Positions 43,233 through 51,959 of a stretch of DNA of 64,000 bases are shown here, piece after piece. The translations under genes were made by a program, and so were the position numbers. The notes under the pieces were generated by a model. It was not told the origin of the DNA, ran no database searches, and saw only the letters and a list, made by a program, of their open reading frames with translations. Numbering within the stretch: the first letter of the stretch is position 1; each line of letters starts with the position of its first letter. This DNA is from an uncultured Lachnospiraceae bacterium (lineage in GTDB: Bacteria; Bacillota; Clostridia; Lachnospirales; Lachnospiraceae), in contig CACZFF010000003.1 of assembly GCA_902780385.1 (NCBI GenBank), positions 28,377 to 92,376 on the forward strand, in the 5' to 3' direction.

Positions 43233-44690
43233 CTATTCTGCGCCCTCGTGTTTGAGAACGACAGACACCGTCTTGAGGAGGATCTGGAAATCCAGCTCCG
43301 GACTCCAGTTCTGGATATATTCGCGGTCCAGACGGACAACTTCTTCGAAATCGGTGATCTCGCTGCGGCCGCTGATCTGCCACAAGCCTGTAATGCCGGG
43401 CTTGATGCTCATGCGGACGCGGTGGTGAAGGTCATACTTCTCCCACTCATCCAGGGTCGGGGGACGTGTGCCGACAAGACTCATCTCGCCCTTGAGGACA
43501 TTCCAGAACTGCGGGAATTCGTCCAGGGATGTGCGGCGGATAAAGTTGCCGATACCCTTGGGCTTACCGTTCTTATCCTTCTTCTCGCTGCCTATGATGC
43601 GGGGATCGTCGTCCATCTTGAACATCATGCCGTCCTGAACCTTGTTCTGTGCCATAAGGGCCTTTTTACGCTCCTCCGCGTCCATATACATACTGCGGAA
43701 CTTGTACATTTTGAACTGCTTGCCGTTCTTGCCGATACGCTTCTGGGTAAAGAAGATCGGACCGGGAGACTTGATGTAGATCATCGGAGCGATGAAAATA
43801 AAGACGATCACTGTCAGGAGACATCCCACGATGCCTCCTGCTATATCCATGATCCGCTTGAAAGCAAGTTCGCGGACCGAGACGATGCGCAGGCTGTTGG
43901 TCAGGACCTTGTAGTTGCCGATCTTCTCGACTTCCTGGGTACCCATCCGGCTGTCATTGAGGGCAGAGATGCAGTAATGCACCGTGATGCCCATGTTGAG
44001 AAGCTTGTCTACCATCTCGACGGGATAGGGCAGGTTATCGGGCTGGTACAAAAACACCTCGTCCACCCAGTGGCGGCCTATATAAAAGAGAATATTCTCT
44101 CCTCTTCCCAGGACCGGGATCCCGTTCAGCTCCCTCTCATCCGCGGACGCCTGATCCATGAGGATGATACCGGAGATAAAATAGTCATGGAAGGAATTGT
44201 CAGAGAGGTTTTTGATCACTTCCTCCATCAAATGGCTGGAGGTGATGACCATGAGCGATCTCCTTCCCTTCTTGTCTCCCCGGGTGCCCAGGACCCTTCT
44301 CTTGTTGATCATCCTGACGGCAAAGGAAGCGAAGAAGAACAGGACCGCGGTCAGACCTGTCAAAAGCCGCGAGATCATGTAGATCTGGTGGACCGAGAAC
44401 AGATAGACCAGATTCAAGAGCTCAACCGTGACAATATAGCGGAAGGTGCACATCAGTTCTGCCCAGGTGCTGCGCCGAAGGACATTCTTATAGCTGTCCG
44501 AAAAAAGCACAACGATGAGCTGGCAGAACAGATATACAATTCCCTGATAGCGGTACAGGACGATCCTGTAGGGATTGGATATTCCGCGCAGGATCCAGTA
44601 GCTCGCCACATAACATATCTGGAACACGATGAGATCAAGCACCATGAAATCCAGGTGCTTGAGCCATCCCGTTTTCTCTTTTTTATACAT
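43233..44690 (-). CDS. Undecaprenyl-phosphate sugar phosphotransferase (exopolysaccharide initiation)
   Basis: A 485-residue polyprenyl glycosylphosphotransferase. Four N-terminal helices (about residues 15-120), a CoA-binding-like soluble domain, a fifth helix ([20 protein letters not shown] near 275), and the C-terminal bacterial sugar transferase domain follow. [44 protein letters not shown] and MSLVGTRPP are the family motifs. It attaches the first sugar phosphate to the lipid carrier for a capsule or exopolysaccharide. GGGGAG is 7 nt before the ATG. glmS lies upstream on the same strand, 74 nt away. Confidence 0.9.
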   Translation of the reverse strand: MYKKEKTGWLKHLDFMVLDLIVFQICYVASYWILRGISNPYRIVLYRYQGIVYLFCQLIVVLFSDSYKNVLRRSTWAELMCTFRYIVTVELLNLVYLFSVHQIYMISRLLTGLTAVLFFFASFAVRMINKRRVLGTRGDKKGRRSLMVITSSHLMEEVIKNLSDNSFHDYFISGIILMDQASADERELNGIPVLGRGENILFYIGRHWVDEVFLYQPDNLPYPVEMVDKLLNMGITVHYCISALNDSRMGTQEVEKIGNYKVLTNSLRIVSVRELAFKRIMDIAGGIVGCLLTVIVFIFIAPMIYIKSPGPIFFTQKRIGKNGKQFKMYKFRSMYMDAEERKKALMAQNKVQDGMMFKMDDDPRIIGSEKKDKNGKPKGIGNFIRRTSLDEFPQFWNVLKGEMSLVGTRPPTLDEWEKYDLHHRVRMSIKPGITGLWQISGRSEITDFEEVVRLDREYIQNWSPELDFQILLKTVSVVLKHEGAE

Positions 44691-44764
44691 ACGATAACTC
44701 CCCGACGGAGAATGAATCTGCCTGCAGCATAATCTTCAGAAAAAAGCCGCGAAAAAGGCCGGGA

Positions 44765-46603
44765 TCATTCCACCGTAACGCTCTTTGCTAAGTTTCTGGG
44801 TTTGTCTACATCCAGTCCCTTGGCGACACTGATATAGTATGCCATCAGCTGAAGCGGGATGATCGCCAGACTGTTTGCAAAGTGAGGATCTGTACGGGGC
44901 ACATAGACGGTGAAATTCGCCGTATCCTCGACACTGTAGTTACCGTAGGAGGTAAGGCCCATGAGGTAGGCTCCGCGGCTCTTGACTTCGACCATATTGC
45001 TGATAGTCTTCTCGAAGAGTGCGGGCTGTGTGAGAGAGCCGACCACAAGAGTTCCGTCCTCGATCAGGCTGATGGTGCCGTGCTTGAGTTCTCCGGCCGC
45101 ATAGGCTTCAGAGTGCACGTAACTGACCTCCTTCATCTTCAGGCTGCCCTCGAGGCAGATGGCATAGTCCACGCCGCGCCCGATGAAGAAAACATCATGG
45201 GCATTGGAGAACTTGGAGGCAAACCACTGGATCCTCTCCTGTTCCTCGAGAAGTCCCTCGATCTGACCGGGCAGCTTCTCGATATCAGCGATAAAGGCGC
45301 TGTACTGTTCCTCGGAGATATTGCCGCGGACTCTTCCTATTTCAATGGCGAGCAGGTATCCCGCCACGAGCTGTGTGGAATAGGCCTTGGTCGTCGCCAC
45401 CGCGATCTCGGGGCCTGCCAGGGTATAGAGGACATTTTCAGCCTCTCTGGCGATCGAAGAACCGATGACATTGACGATGCCCAGGGTCCTTGCTCCCCTC
45501 TCCTTGGCCTCGCGCAGGGCGGCCAGCGAATCCGCTGTCTCACCGGACTGACTGATGACTATGACCAGTGTATTGTCGCTCAGGATCGGATTGCGGTAAC
45601 GGAATTCGCTTCCCAGTTCCACGCGGACGGGAATACGGGTAAGATCCTCGATCACATATTGAAGAGTAATCCCGACATGGTAGGCACTGCCGCAGGCAAC
45701 GATATTGATATCACGGAGATCGCGGATCTCCTCTTCTGTCAGGGAAATATTCTCCAGGCTGACTTTTCCGTCCTTGATGATGGCATTGATGGTATCCTGG
45801 ACAGCCTTGGGCTGTTCGTGGATCTCCTTCATCATGAAATGCTCAAAACCGCCCTTTTCGGCAGCTTCCGCATCCCACTTGATCTCGGTCAGTTCCTTGG
45901 TGATCTCTTCCTGATCCAGATTATAGAACTTTGCGGTGCCAGCTCCGAGTCTGCCGATCTCGTTGTTGCCGATATAATAGACGTTTCTGGTGTAGCGCAG
46001 GATCGCGGGAACATCGGAGGCGATATAGGTCTCGTCCTCCCCGACGCCGATGATCATGGGGCTGTCCTTACGGGCAACGAAAATCTCATTGGGATAATCC
46101 TTGAACATGAAGGCCAGGGCATAGGAGCCGCGCACGCGGACCATGGTGCGCACGATGGCATCGATGGGACCCCTGTTGTATTTTTTCATGTAATAGTCGA
46201 CTGTCTTGATGGCGACTTCCGTATCCGTCTGTGAGTGGAAGGAGTAGCCCTTGCGGACCAGCTTGTCACGGAGTTCCTTGTAATTGTCGATGATCCCGTT
46301 GTGAACGCCGATGATGGAGCGGTCATCCGTGCAGTGAGGGTGGGCGTTGTCCTCGGAGGGCTCACCGTGGGTTGCCCAGCGGGTGTGTCCGATGCCGCAG
46401 GATCCGATCATTGTCTCACCGTTGTTGGTCTTCTCGGACAGGATCTTCAGACGTCCCTTTGCCTTGACGATCTCGGGCTCGGCGGTGTTGTCGCGTACAG
46501 CCAGACCGGCGGAATCATATCCCCTGTATTCCAGCTTTGAGAGACCGTCCAGAAGGATCGGGGCAGCCTGCTTTTGTCCAATATATCCTACAATTCCACA
46601 CAT
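44765..46603 (-). CDS. glmS: Glutamine-fructose-6-phosphate aminotransferase
   Basis: About 612 residues. The start at ATG 46603 places the nucleophilic cysteine at position 2 (MCGIVGYIG), as required; AGGAG is 8 nt upstream. The N-terminal amidotransferase has GHTRWATHGEPSEDNAHPH. Two SIS domains follow (ISQSGETADSLAAL, and a second including HGTISLIEDGT), and the end is NLAKSVTVE. It makes GlcN6P for peptidoglycan. Its own leader (46604-46702) shows no sign of the glmS ribozyme, although one is present ahead of nagB in this window. It is flanked by glycosyltransferase genes. Confidence 0.96.
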   Translation of the reverse strand: MCGIVGYIGQKQAAPILLDGLSKLEYRGYDSAGLAVRDNTAEPEIVKAKGRLKILSEKTNNGETMIGSCGIGHTRWATHGEPSEDNAHPHCTDDRSIIGVHNGIIDNYKELRDKLVRKGYSFHSQTDTEVAIKTVDYYMKKYNRGPIDAIVRTMVRVRGSYALAFMFKDYPNEIFVARKDSPMIIGVGEDETYIASDVPAILRYTRNVYYIGNNEIGRLGAGTAKFYNLDQEEITKELTEIKWDAEAAEKGGFEHFMMKEIHEQPKAVQDTINAIIKDGKVSLENISLTEEEIRDLRDINIVACGSAYHVGITLQYVIEDLTRIPVRVELGSEFRYRNPILSDNTLVIVISQSGETADSLAALREAKERGARTLGIVNVIGSSIAREAENVLYTLAGPEIAVATTKAYSTQLVAGYLLAIEIGRVRGNISEEQYSAFIADIEKLPGQIEGLLEEQERIQWFASKFSNAHDVFFIGRGVDYAICLEGSLKMKEVSYVHSEAYAAGELKHGTISLIEDGTLVVGSLTQPALFEKTISNMVEVKSRGAYLMGLTSYGNYSVEDTANFTVYVPRTDPHFANSLAIIPLQLMAYYISVAKGLDVDKPRNLAKSVTVE

Positions 46604-46702
46604 ATAATAATCTCCTAAAAAAAACAAAGATAGATATGTATTGCTTATCGATCCTTCCTGTACACAGCCTGTCCCCGGTGCGCACAGAAAAGATCTTCAG
46701 TA

Positions 46703-47734
46703 TCAGCTAAAATTAAAAATACGCTGGGCAGCCTTGTAAGCGCTGATCACGATCATACGGGGCAGGCGTCTGTTTACATTCATGGCCCTGCCCAGGATCC
46801 GCCTGCGCATCTTTTTGTAGAGGGCCTCATCCTTTCCGCGCAGGTATTCCCAGGTCTCATCACGCAGCTGCAGGTGTTCCGGCGTGCCGGAACGCAGGGC
46901 AAGGACCGATGTGACCGTTGTGATGATCTCCAGATAGTTGAACATATACTGTCTGAGATGCCTGCGGTCTCCGATCATCTCCTGGCATGAAGGATCCGTG
47001 AAATGGTCGATCATGATGCGGTTGACCCGGGCCTGCTGGTCCAGTCTTTTGATCATGACATCCTCATGTACCGACTGGTCTTCACGGCCTATGAAATAAT
47101 AGTAAAAGTCAACATCCAGGTAATACATCCTCTGCACATAGGGAAGGGGATTGAAAACGTAGATGTTATCTACATAGAAAGTGTGCTCCGGCAGCTTTAA
47201 TCCGCTCTCACGGAGCATCTGCGTCCTGAAGATCACGGAATGCATCAGTATATATTTTCCGATGGGGAAACGGTTTGCTTCATCCCAGGAAAAAACACGG
47301 CCGACAGGAAGGCAGTGTCTGTATTCCATGACACTGTGGCGGTTCTGGTCTTCCTTGTTGTAGACAAAGTTGCTGATCAGAAGGTCGAGGGGCTCTTCAT
47401 CGCCGGAAAAATTCCTGAGCACATCAAGAATGCTCTTGTAGGCGCCGGCACGGACCTTATCATCACTGTCGACAACCTTAAAATACAGTCCCGTCGCATT
47501 TTCGATCCCTGTATTGACCGCTCCTCCATGTCCCTTGTTGGGCTGGTGGATCGCCCGGATCACACCGGGATGCTGTGCTTCAAGACGATCGGCGATTTCC
47601 GCTGTTCTGTCTTTCGAGCCGTCATCCACGATCAGGATCTCCACCTCGTCCCCTCCGACAAGAAGAGAGCGGATGCAGTTTTCCATATACGCTTCCGAAT
47701 TATAGCAGGGAACAGCAATTGATAATAATTTCAT
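46703..47734 (-). CDS. Family 2 glycosyltransferase
   Basis: A 343-residue GT-A type transferase. LLSIAVPCYNSEAYMENCIRSLL at the N-terminus, EILIVDDGSKDRTAEIADRL (nucleotide-binding Asp) and the DXD-like VVDSDDKV at residue about 92 are typical of GT2. A GHGGAVNTGIENATG segment follows the family form. It has no membrane helix, so it would work at the inner face on polysaccharide intermediates. It lies 99 nt upstream of glmS on the same strand. Substrate unknown. Confidence 0.87.
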   Translation of the reverse strand: MKLLSIAVPCYNSEAYMENCIRSLLVGGDEVEILIVDDGSKDRTAEIADRLEAQHPGVIRAIHQPNKGHGGAVNTGIENATGLYFKVVDSDDKVRAGAYKSILDVLRNFSGDEEPLDLLISNFVYNKEDQNRHSVMEYRHCLPVGRVFSWDEANRFPIGKYILMHSVIFRTQMLRESGLKLPEHTFYVDNIYVFNPLPYVQRMYYLDVDFYYYFIGREDQSVHEDVMIKRLDQQARVNRIMIDHFTDPSCQEMIGDRRHLRQYMFNYLEIITTVTSVLALRSGTPEHLQLRDETWEYLRGKDEALYKKMRRRILGRAMNVNRRLPRMIVISAYKAAQRIFNFS

Positions 47735-47810
47735 TATAGTAAAGAGCCTCCTGTTGTCTTCACATTAAAACGCACCCGCGTTTTTGAATGTGCCTGAACA
47801 TAGATAGATT

Positions 47811-47841
47811 ATTTTACCATAAAACATTCATCTTGTACCAA
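47811..47841 (-). promoter_or_regulatory. Candidate promoter of the glycosyltransferase gene
   Basis: Extended -10 TGGTAAAAT (TAAAAT at 47816-47811) with TTGGTA 19 nt upstream, a longer spacing than usual. Confidence 0.4.
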
Positions 47842-47868
47842 GTTCAGAAAAATTTCATGTAACAGAAA

Positions 47869-47987
47869 TTCATTCAAGACTCGCTTGCGAGTCTTGCGCG
47901 CCGGATGCGGGCTGCCCATAAGGCCAGCATCTTCCGCACCGCATCCGTGCTGCATCCAACACACCTTCGGTGTGTCGGAGCGTTTAT
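47869..47987 (+). repeat. Dispersed stem-loop repeat, copy 2
   Basis: A 119-nt copy of the 39192-39326 unit, same orientation. Hairpin 1 is AAGACTCG-CTTG-CGAGTCTT; the closing stem is GGATGCGG / CCGCATCC (perfect); the variable hairpin is GGCTGCC-CATAA-GGCCAGC; then ACACACC-TTC-GGTGTGT. Position 47988 onward is not shared, so the palindromic element next to copy 1 is absent. It lies between the mutY stop and the glycosyltransferase gene. Confidence 0.8.
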
Positions 47988-48004
47988 CCCAGCCCGCTTT
48001 CCGG

Positions 48005-49117
48005 TCATCCCCTTACAGACAAAGCCCCGGGGTTATAAGCTGCCAGAGCGCCGGGAAGAGCATATTTCTCTTCTATATCTCCGATCGTTGCTATAAAGCA
48101 CTCTCCGGCGGGGGATGTGTCCTCACCGGTCCTGTCCGGATCCTCCGGCACTTCCGGAAAGCTTCCGATGCGGATCTCATAGCCGTGCATATGCCATTCT
48201 CTGTGCGTAAAAATATGTTTTGCGGCAGGAAGAGCACGAATATGCAGCGGCTGGCAGCCGTAGTCCCCTGCCCTGCGCACGGCCTCCTCCTCACTGAGCC
48301 ATCCCTTCTCGTTGGGAAACTCGTATAAGCCGGCCAGAAGTCCTCCTGCGGGGCGTCTGCGCAGCAGGATCCTGTCGTCATCACGGATGACCAGGATGGT
48401 CCGCTTTTCTATTTTGCGGGCCTTTTTGGCAGGCATGACCGGAAGGTCTTTTGCCCTGTCCTGCGCCCGGGCGCGGCAGCGGCCTCTCAGCGGACATTCC
48501 TCACAGGATGGTGCCCCGCCGGGCGTACACAGACCCGCTCCCAGATCCATCAGGGCCTGGTTGAAGTCTCCCGGACGCTGATCCGGCATTTCTTCCAGGA
48601 AAAAGCTTCTGGCTGCTGCTGCGGCGGCAGGCGTTTTGATCGCTTGTTCATATAAAGTGAGTCTGGAAAACACCCGGAGCAGATTGCCGTCAATGGCAGG
48701 TATTTTTTCACCGAAAGCGATCGAGGCGATCGCGGCGGCGGTATAGGGTCCGATCCCGGGCAGCCTGATCAGCTCAGCCGAGCTCCCGGGCATATTCCCG
48801 CCGTATTCAGTCATGATCTGACGGGCGGCCTTCTGCAGGTTCCGCGCCCTGCTGTAATAGCCCAGGCCCTCCCACAGCTTCAGGCAGACATCCTCATCGG
48901 CCTCTGCCAGTGAGCGGATATCGGGAAGGCGTTCAAGAAAACGGGCATAGTATCCCTTCACAGCCTCCACACGGGTCTGCTGCAGCATGATCTCCGAGAT
49001 CCATACATGATATGGGGAAGGATCATCGCGCCAGGGCAGACTGCGCCGGCAGCGATCGTACCAGGCAAGGAGTGCATCTCTGATCTGCGGCTCCTCTTCT
49101 TTCAGGGCTGTGTTCAC
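48005..49117 (-). CDS. mutY: A/G-specific adenine glycosylase
   Basis: About 370 residues. Excises adenine mispaired with 8-oxoguanine. The helix-hairpin-helix is LIRLPGIGPYTAAAIASIAF, with the catalytic Asp in PAIDGNLLRVFSR. ISEIMLQQTRVEAV is the adenine-pocket motif. The [4Fe-4S] ligands are C-x7-C-x2-C-x5-C (CTPGGAPSCEECPLRGRC), one residue longer in the first gap than the common C-x6. A NUDIX-like C-terminal domain recognises oxoG. I use GTG 49117 (GGAAGAG close upstream); the longer frame from 49171 begins inside the glmM terminator. In same-strand series after glmM. Confidence 0.92.
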   Translation of the reverse strand: MNTALKEEEPQIRDALLAWYDRCRRSLPWRDDPSPYHVWISEIMLQQTRVEAVKGYYARFLERLPDIRSLAEADEDVCLKLWEGLGYYSRARNLQKAARQIMTEYGGNMPGSSAELIRLPGIGPYTAAAIASIAFGEKIPAIDGNLLRVFSRLTLYEQAIKTPAAAAAARSFFLEEMPDQRPGDFNQALMDLGAGLCTPGGAPSCEECPLRGRCRARAQDRAKDLPVMPAKKARKIEKRTILVIRDDDRILLRRRPAGGLLAGLYEFPNEKGWLSEEEAVRRAGDYGCQPLHIRALPAAKHIFTHREWHMHGYEIRIGSFPEVPEDPDRTGEDTSPAGECFIATIGDIEEKYALPGALAAYNPGALSVRG

Positions 49118-49140
49118 TTGGCTCTTCCTATCAATTAAAA

Positions 49141-49172
49141 GGTGCCTGCCCGGCAGCTGCCGGGAAGGCACC
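49141..49172 (-). terminator. Terminator of glmM
   Basis: GGTGCCTTCCCGGCA pairs with TGCCGGGCAGGCACC (minus strand), followed by TTTTAATT. It is 91 nt past the glmM stop and ends just before the mutY start. Confidence 0.85.
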
Positions 49173-49215
49173 CTGATTCAGGTACCGACCTGTTTTATCG
49201 TCAGGTTTACCTTTT

Positions 49216-49257
49216 ATCTTCTTTTTTATCTTCTTTTTTATCTTCTTTTTTATCTTC
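49216..49257. repeat. 12-nt tandem repeat after glmM
   Basis: Three and a half units of ATCTTCTTTTTT (plus strand) lie between the glmM stop codon and its terminator. They are translated only if the stop is read through, when they would give Lys-Ile-Lys-Lys repeats. Confidence 0.7.
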
Positions 49258-49262
49258 TCTGA

Positions 49263-50609
49263 TCAGACAATATGACCTTTTTCTTCGATCACGTCAATGA
49301 CGGAATCGACGAGTTTTTCACAAGTCTCATCGGATCCTGCCTCGACCATGACACGGATGACAGGCTCTGTGCCGCTCTCGCGCACAAGGATGCGTCCGTC
49401 CTCGCCCAGTTCATCAGCCACCTTCTGCACCTGAGCCTGGACATCAGGATCGTTCTGTGCGTCGGGTTTGGATTTGACGCGGACGTTCTTGAGCACCTGG
49501 GGATAGAATACGACCGGTGCCGCCAGTTCACTTAAGGGTTTGCCCTTGGCCAGCATGACTTCCATCATCTTGAGGGAGGTCAGGATGCCGTCGCCGGTGG
49601 TGGCATACTTGGTGAAAATGATATGGCCGCTCTGCTCACCGCCGATGCGGTGGCCGTTCTGAACCATATTCTCATAGACATACTTGTCGCCGACTTTGGT
49701 CTTCTCGTAATTGATGCCGACCTTGTCGAAAGCCTTGTAGAGTCCGAAGTTGCTCATGACTGTGGTCACGACCGTGTTGTTGAGCAGCTTGTCGCGCTCC
49801 TTCATATACAGGCCGTAGATATAGAGGATGTGGTCGCCGGTGACGACGTTGCCCTTTTCATCGACACACAGGCAGCGGTCTGCATCGCCGTCGTAGGCAA
49901 AACCGACATTGAGGCCGTTATCGACCACAAATTTCTGCAGATGTTCGATGTGGGTACTGCCGCAGTCCGTGTTGATGTTGTATCCGTCCGGCTCTGCGTT
50001 GATGACGTAGGTTCTCGCGCCGAGAGCATCAAAGACACCCTTTGCGATGGACCATGCCGCGCCGTTTGCGACATCAAGACCAACACGCATGTTCTTGAAG
50101 CTGAACTTGGACATGGAAATAAGATAGCCGATGTAACGGTTGCGGCCGGCTACATAGTCCACGGTGCGGCCGATCTCGTGACCGCAGGCCACAGGGATCT
50201 CCAGCTTTCCGTCAATATATTCCTCGACGCGGAGGATGGTCTCCTCGTCCATCTTCTCGCCGTTGCTGTTGAGAAGCTTGATGCCGTTGTCATAATAAGG
50301 ATTGTGGGATGCGGAGATCATAATACCGCAGTCAAAATCATCGACACGTGTGATATAGGCCACGGAAGGGGTGGTCGTGACATGCATGATGTAGGCATCC
50401 GCACCGGAAGCCATCAGGCCTGTGCACAGAGCATACTCGAACATATAGCTGCTGCGTCTGGTATCCTTGCCGATGACAACTTTTGCCTTTTTATCGAGAC
50501 GCGTGCCGTAATACCAGCCCAGAAAGCGGCCGATCTTAATGGCGTGCTCATAATTGAGTACCTTGTTGGCTTCTCCGCGGAAGCCGTCTGTTCCAAAATA
50601 TTTACCCAT
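49263..50609 (-). CDS. glmM: Phosphoglucosamine mutase
   Basis: A 448-residue alpha-D-phosphohexomutase converting GlcN6P to GlcN1P, the step after GlmS toward UDP-GlcNAc. It begins MGKYFGTDGFRGEAN. The phosphoserine is in GIMISASHNPYYDNG near residue 100, the metal loop is AYDGDADRC near 240, and the sugar-binding loop is GGEQSGHII near 325; RESGTEPVIRVMVE closes the phosphate site. I use ATG 50609, since the upstream extension lacks a family N-terminus; GGAG is 11 nt away. It follows nagB on the same strand, separated by a strong terminator, so its promoter is unclear. Confidence 0.95.
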   Translation of the reverse strand: MGKYFGTDGFRGEANKVLNYEHAIKIGRFLGWYYGTRLDKKAKVVIGKDTRRSSYMFEYALCTGLMASGADAYIMHVTTTPSVAYITRVDDFDCGIMISASHNPYYDNGIKLLNSNGEKMDEETILRVEEYIDGKLEIPVACGHEIGRTVDYVAGRNRYIGYLISMSKFSFKNMRVGLDVANGAAWSIAKGVFDALGARTYVINAEPDGYNINTDCGSTHIEHLQKFVVDNGLNVGFAYDGDADRCLCVDEKGNVVTGDHILYIYGLYMKERDKLLNNTVVTTVMSNFGLYKAFDKVGINYEKTKVGDKYVYENMVQNGHRIGGEQSGHIIFTKYATTGDGILTSLKMMEVMLAKGKPLSELAAPVVFYPQVLKNVRVKSKPDAQNDPDVQAQVQKVADELGEDGRILVRESGTEPVIRVMVEAGSDETCEKLVDSVIDVIEEKGHIV

Positions 50610-50659
50610 AAAAAATATTTCTCCTGGCAGCATATGCCATTTAATCATAAAAAACTGTA

Positions 50660-50698
50660 CACAGACGCGGACTGCCCTGAAGGATGACCGCGTCTGTG
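50660..50698 (-). terminator. Terminator of nagB
   Basis: CACAGACGCGG / CCGCGTCTGTG (11 bp perfect, 17-nt loop) followed by TACAGTTTTTT on the minus strand, between nagB and glmM. Confidence 0.85.
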
Positions 50699-50773
50699 CC
50701 TTTTGTTAAATGGTGAAAACTTTGCCGTCAGACAGGTATGCTTAAATCATTAAGTCTTTCTGTCCCGTTTCAA

Positions 50774-51562
50774 TTACAGTCTCTGACCTTTTTCAAGATC
50801 GAGGAAATACTTGTAGCTGTCGACCTTCAGCTCGCCGCAGGCAGGCTCATCGCAGGCGATGATGGCGTTTTTATGCATCTGCAGGGCACTGCAGGTAACC
50901 TTGGCGCTGACAGGTCCCTCAACAGTTGCTGCAAGAGCAGCAGCCTTGTTGTGGCCGTTGATGACAAGCAGGACTTCCCTTGCATCCGTGACAGTCGCGA
51001 CACCGACAGAAAGAGCCTTCTCGGGAGTCTTGTTCACATCGTTGTCGAAGAAACGGGAGTTGACAATGCGGGTATCAGTTGTCAGAACGCGGACACCGGT
51101 CCTGGAAGTCAGAGATGTGTAGGGCTCATTGAAGGCAATGTGACCGTCCTGGCCGATGCCGCCGAGGAAGAGATCGATGCCGCCGATAGCAGCGATCTTA
51201 GCTTCGTACTGAGCGCACTCTTCTTCGGGATCCTCGCACATACCGTTGAGGATATTGACGTTCTCAGCGGGAATGTCAACGTGATCGAACAGATAGTAGT
51301 GCATGAAATACCAGTAGCTCTGGTCGTGCTCGCGGGGCAGGCCGAGATACTCGTCCATATTAAAGGTCACGACATTTTTAAAAGAAAGCTCGCCGGCCTT
51401 ATATTTTTTGACCAGCTCGTTATATACACCAATAGGAGAAGATCCGGTTGCGAGACCGAGAACAAAAGGCCTTTCCTCTTTGTGGCCATTGATCTTTGCT
51501 GCAATGTAATCAGCGGCCCATTTGCTCATCTTATCGTAATTTTCCTGTATAACTACTCTCAT
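50774..51562 (-). CDS. nagB: Glucosamine-6-phosphate deaminase
   Basis: A 262-residue enzyme interconverting GlcN6P with fructose-6-phosphate and ammonia. FVLGLATGSSPIGVYNEL near residue 35, FNMDEYLGL with the catalytic Asp near 70, and LFLGGIGQDGHIAFNEP near 130-146 (including the active His and Glu pair) are intact. The C-terminus carries SALQMHKNAIIACDEPA. No nagA or transporter gene is nearby. It has a glmS-type ribozyme in its leader and a terminator of its own, so it is a monocistronic, GlcN6P-responsive gene. The reaction is reversible, so it might work in the synthetic direction when ammonia is high. Confidence 0.95.
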   Translation of the reverse strand: MRVVIQENYDKMSKWAADYIAAKINGHKEERPFVLGLATGSSPIGVYNELVKKYKAGELSFKNVVTFNMDEYLGLPREHDQSYWYFMHYYLFDHVDIPAENVNILNGMCEDPEEECAQYEAKIAAIGGIDLFLGGIGQDGHIAFNEPYTSLTSRTGVRVLTTDTRIVNSRFFDNDVNKTPEKALSVGVATVTDAREVLLVINGHNKAAALAATVEGPVSAKVTCSALQMHKNAIIACDEPACGELKVDSYKYFLDLEKGQRL

Positions 51563-51664
51563 TATTTACTCCTTCAATAATGATCACTTTAATAATATCT
51601 CTAATCTCTCAGTTACAATCAGCAAAAGTGTGTCGGGAGAACCTTTGTTACAGTTTTCATTCTG

Positions 51665-51793
51665 CTTTTTGTGTTCTCTCTGTCGGTCCACACCGGGACT
51701 GCAGCAACTCATGCAGTATATTGACCGTGGCAGCATCCGCCGAATCTTTCGATCACTGCCATTCCTCGTCAGCCTGTTAAGGCCCTGGCGCTA
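51665..51793 (-). ncRNA. glmS self-cleaving ribozyme/riboswitch, upstream of nagB
   Basis: Read on the minus strand, AGCGCC (51792-51787) holds the cleavage site, between A51792 and G51791. Next come P1-like AGGGCCT-TAAC-AGGCT, the conserved GACGAGG, a GGCAG/CTGCC stem, ATCGAA, TTCGGCGGATGC, then CACGG, a CTGCA/TGCAG hairpin, CGGT-GTGG-ACCG, and the ACAGAGAGAACAC tail resembling AAAGAGAAATCAC of the Bacillus ribozyme. These are the core elements of the GlcN6P-dependent ribozyme. It ends about 100 nt before the nagB ATG. The gap 51563-51995 has no protein gene. Extents are approximate. Confidence 0.9.
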
Positions 51794-51929
51794 ATAGCTC
51801 CCTGCTCCCTCCTCTCAACAGGGAAATATTTTACTGTAAGATGTAATAAAGCATATTTATATCCTTATCGCATCTTCCATACTCCTCCCCGGACAGTGCT
51901 TATGGTCCGGAGTGGGGTACAGCCTTTAT

Positions 51930-51959
51930 ACTATATAGCAGTAAATCCACTTTTGTCAA
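51930..51959 (-). promoter_or_regulatory. Promoter of the ribozyme-nagB transcript
   Basis: Perfect -35 TTGACA (51959-51954) with TATATA at 16 nt or TATAGT at 18 nt. The start site would be near 51924, giving a leader of about 360 nt. Between it and the ribozyme lie a CTCCGGAC/GTCCGG hairpin and a CCCTG/CAGGG hairpin. Confidence 0.65.

Noticed and set aside
46604-46702. glmS ribozyme in its usual place before glmS
   Set aside because: Searched for AGCGCC, GACGAGG and TTCGGCGGATGC on the minus strand; none is present in the 99-nt spacer.
51563-51780. Small protein gene on the plus strand opposite the ribozyme (66 codons)
   Set aside because: The same bases encode the conserved ribozyme on the other strand; the frame has no recognisable features.
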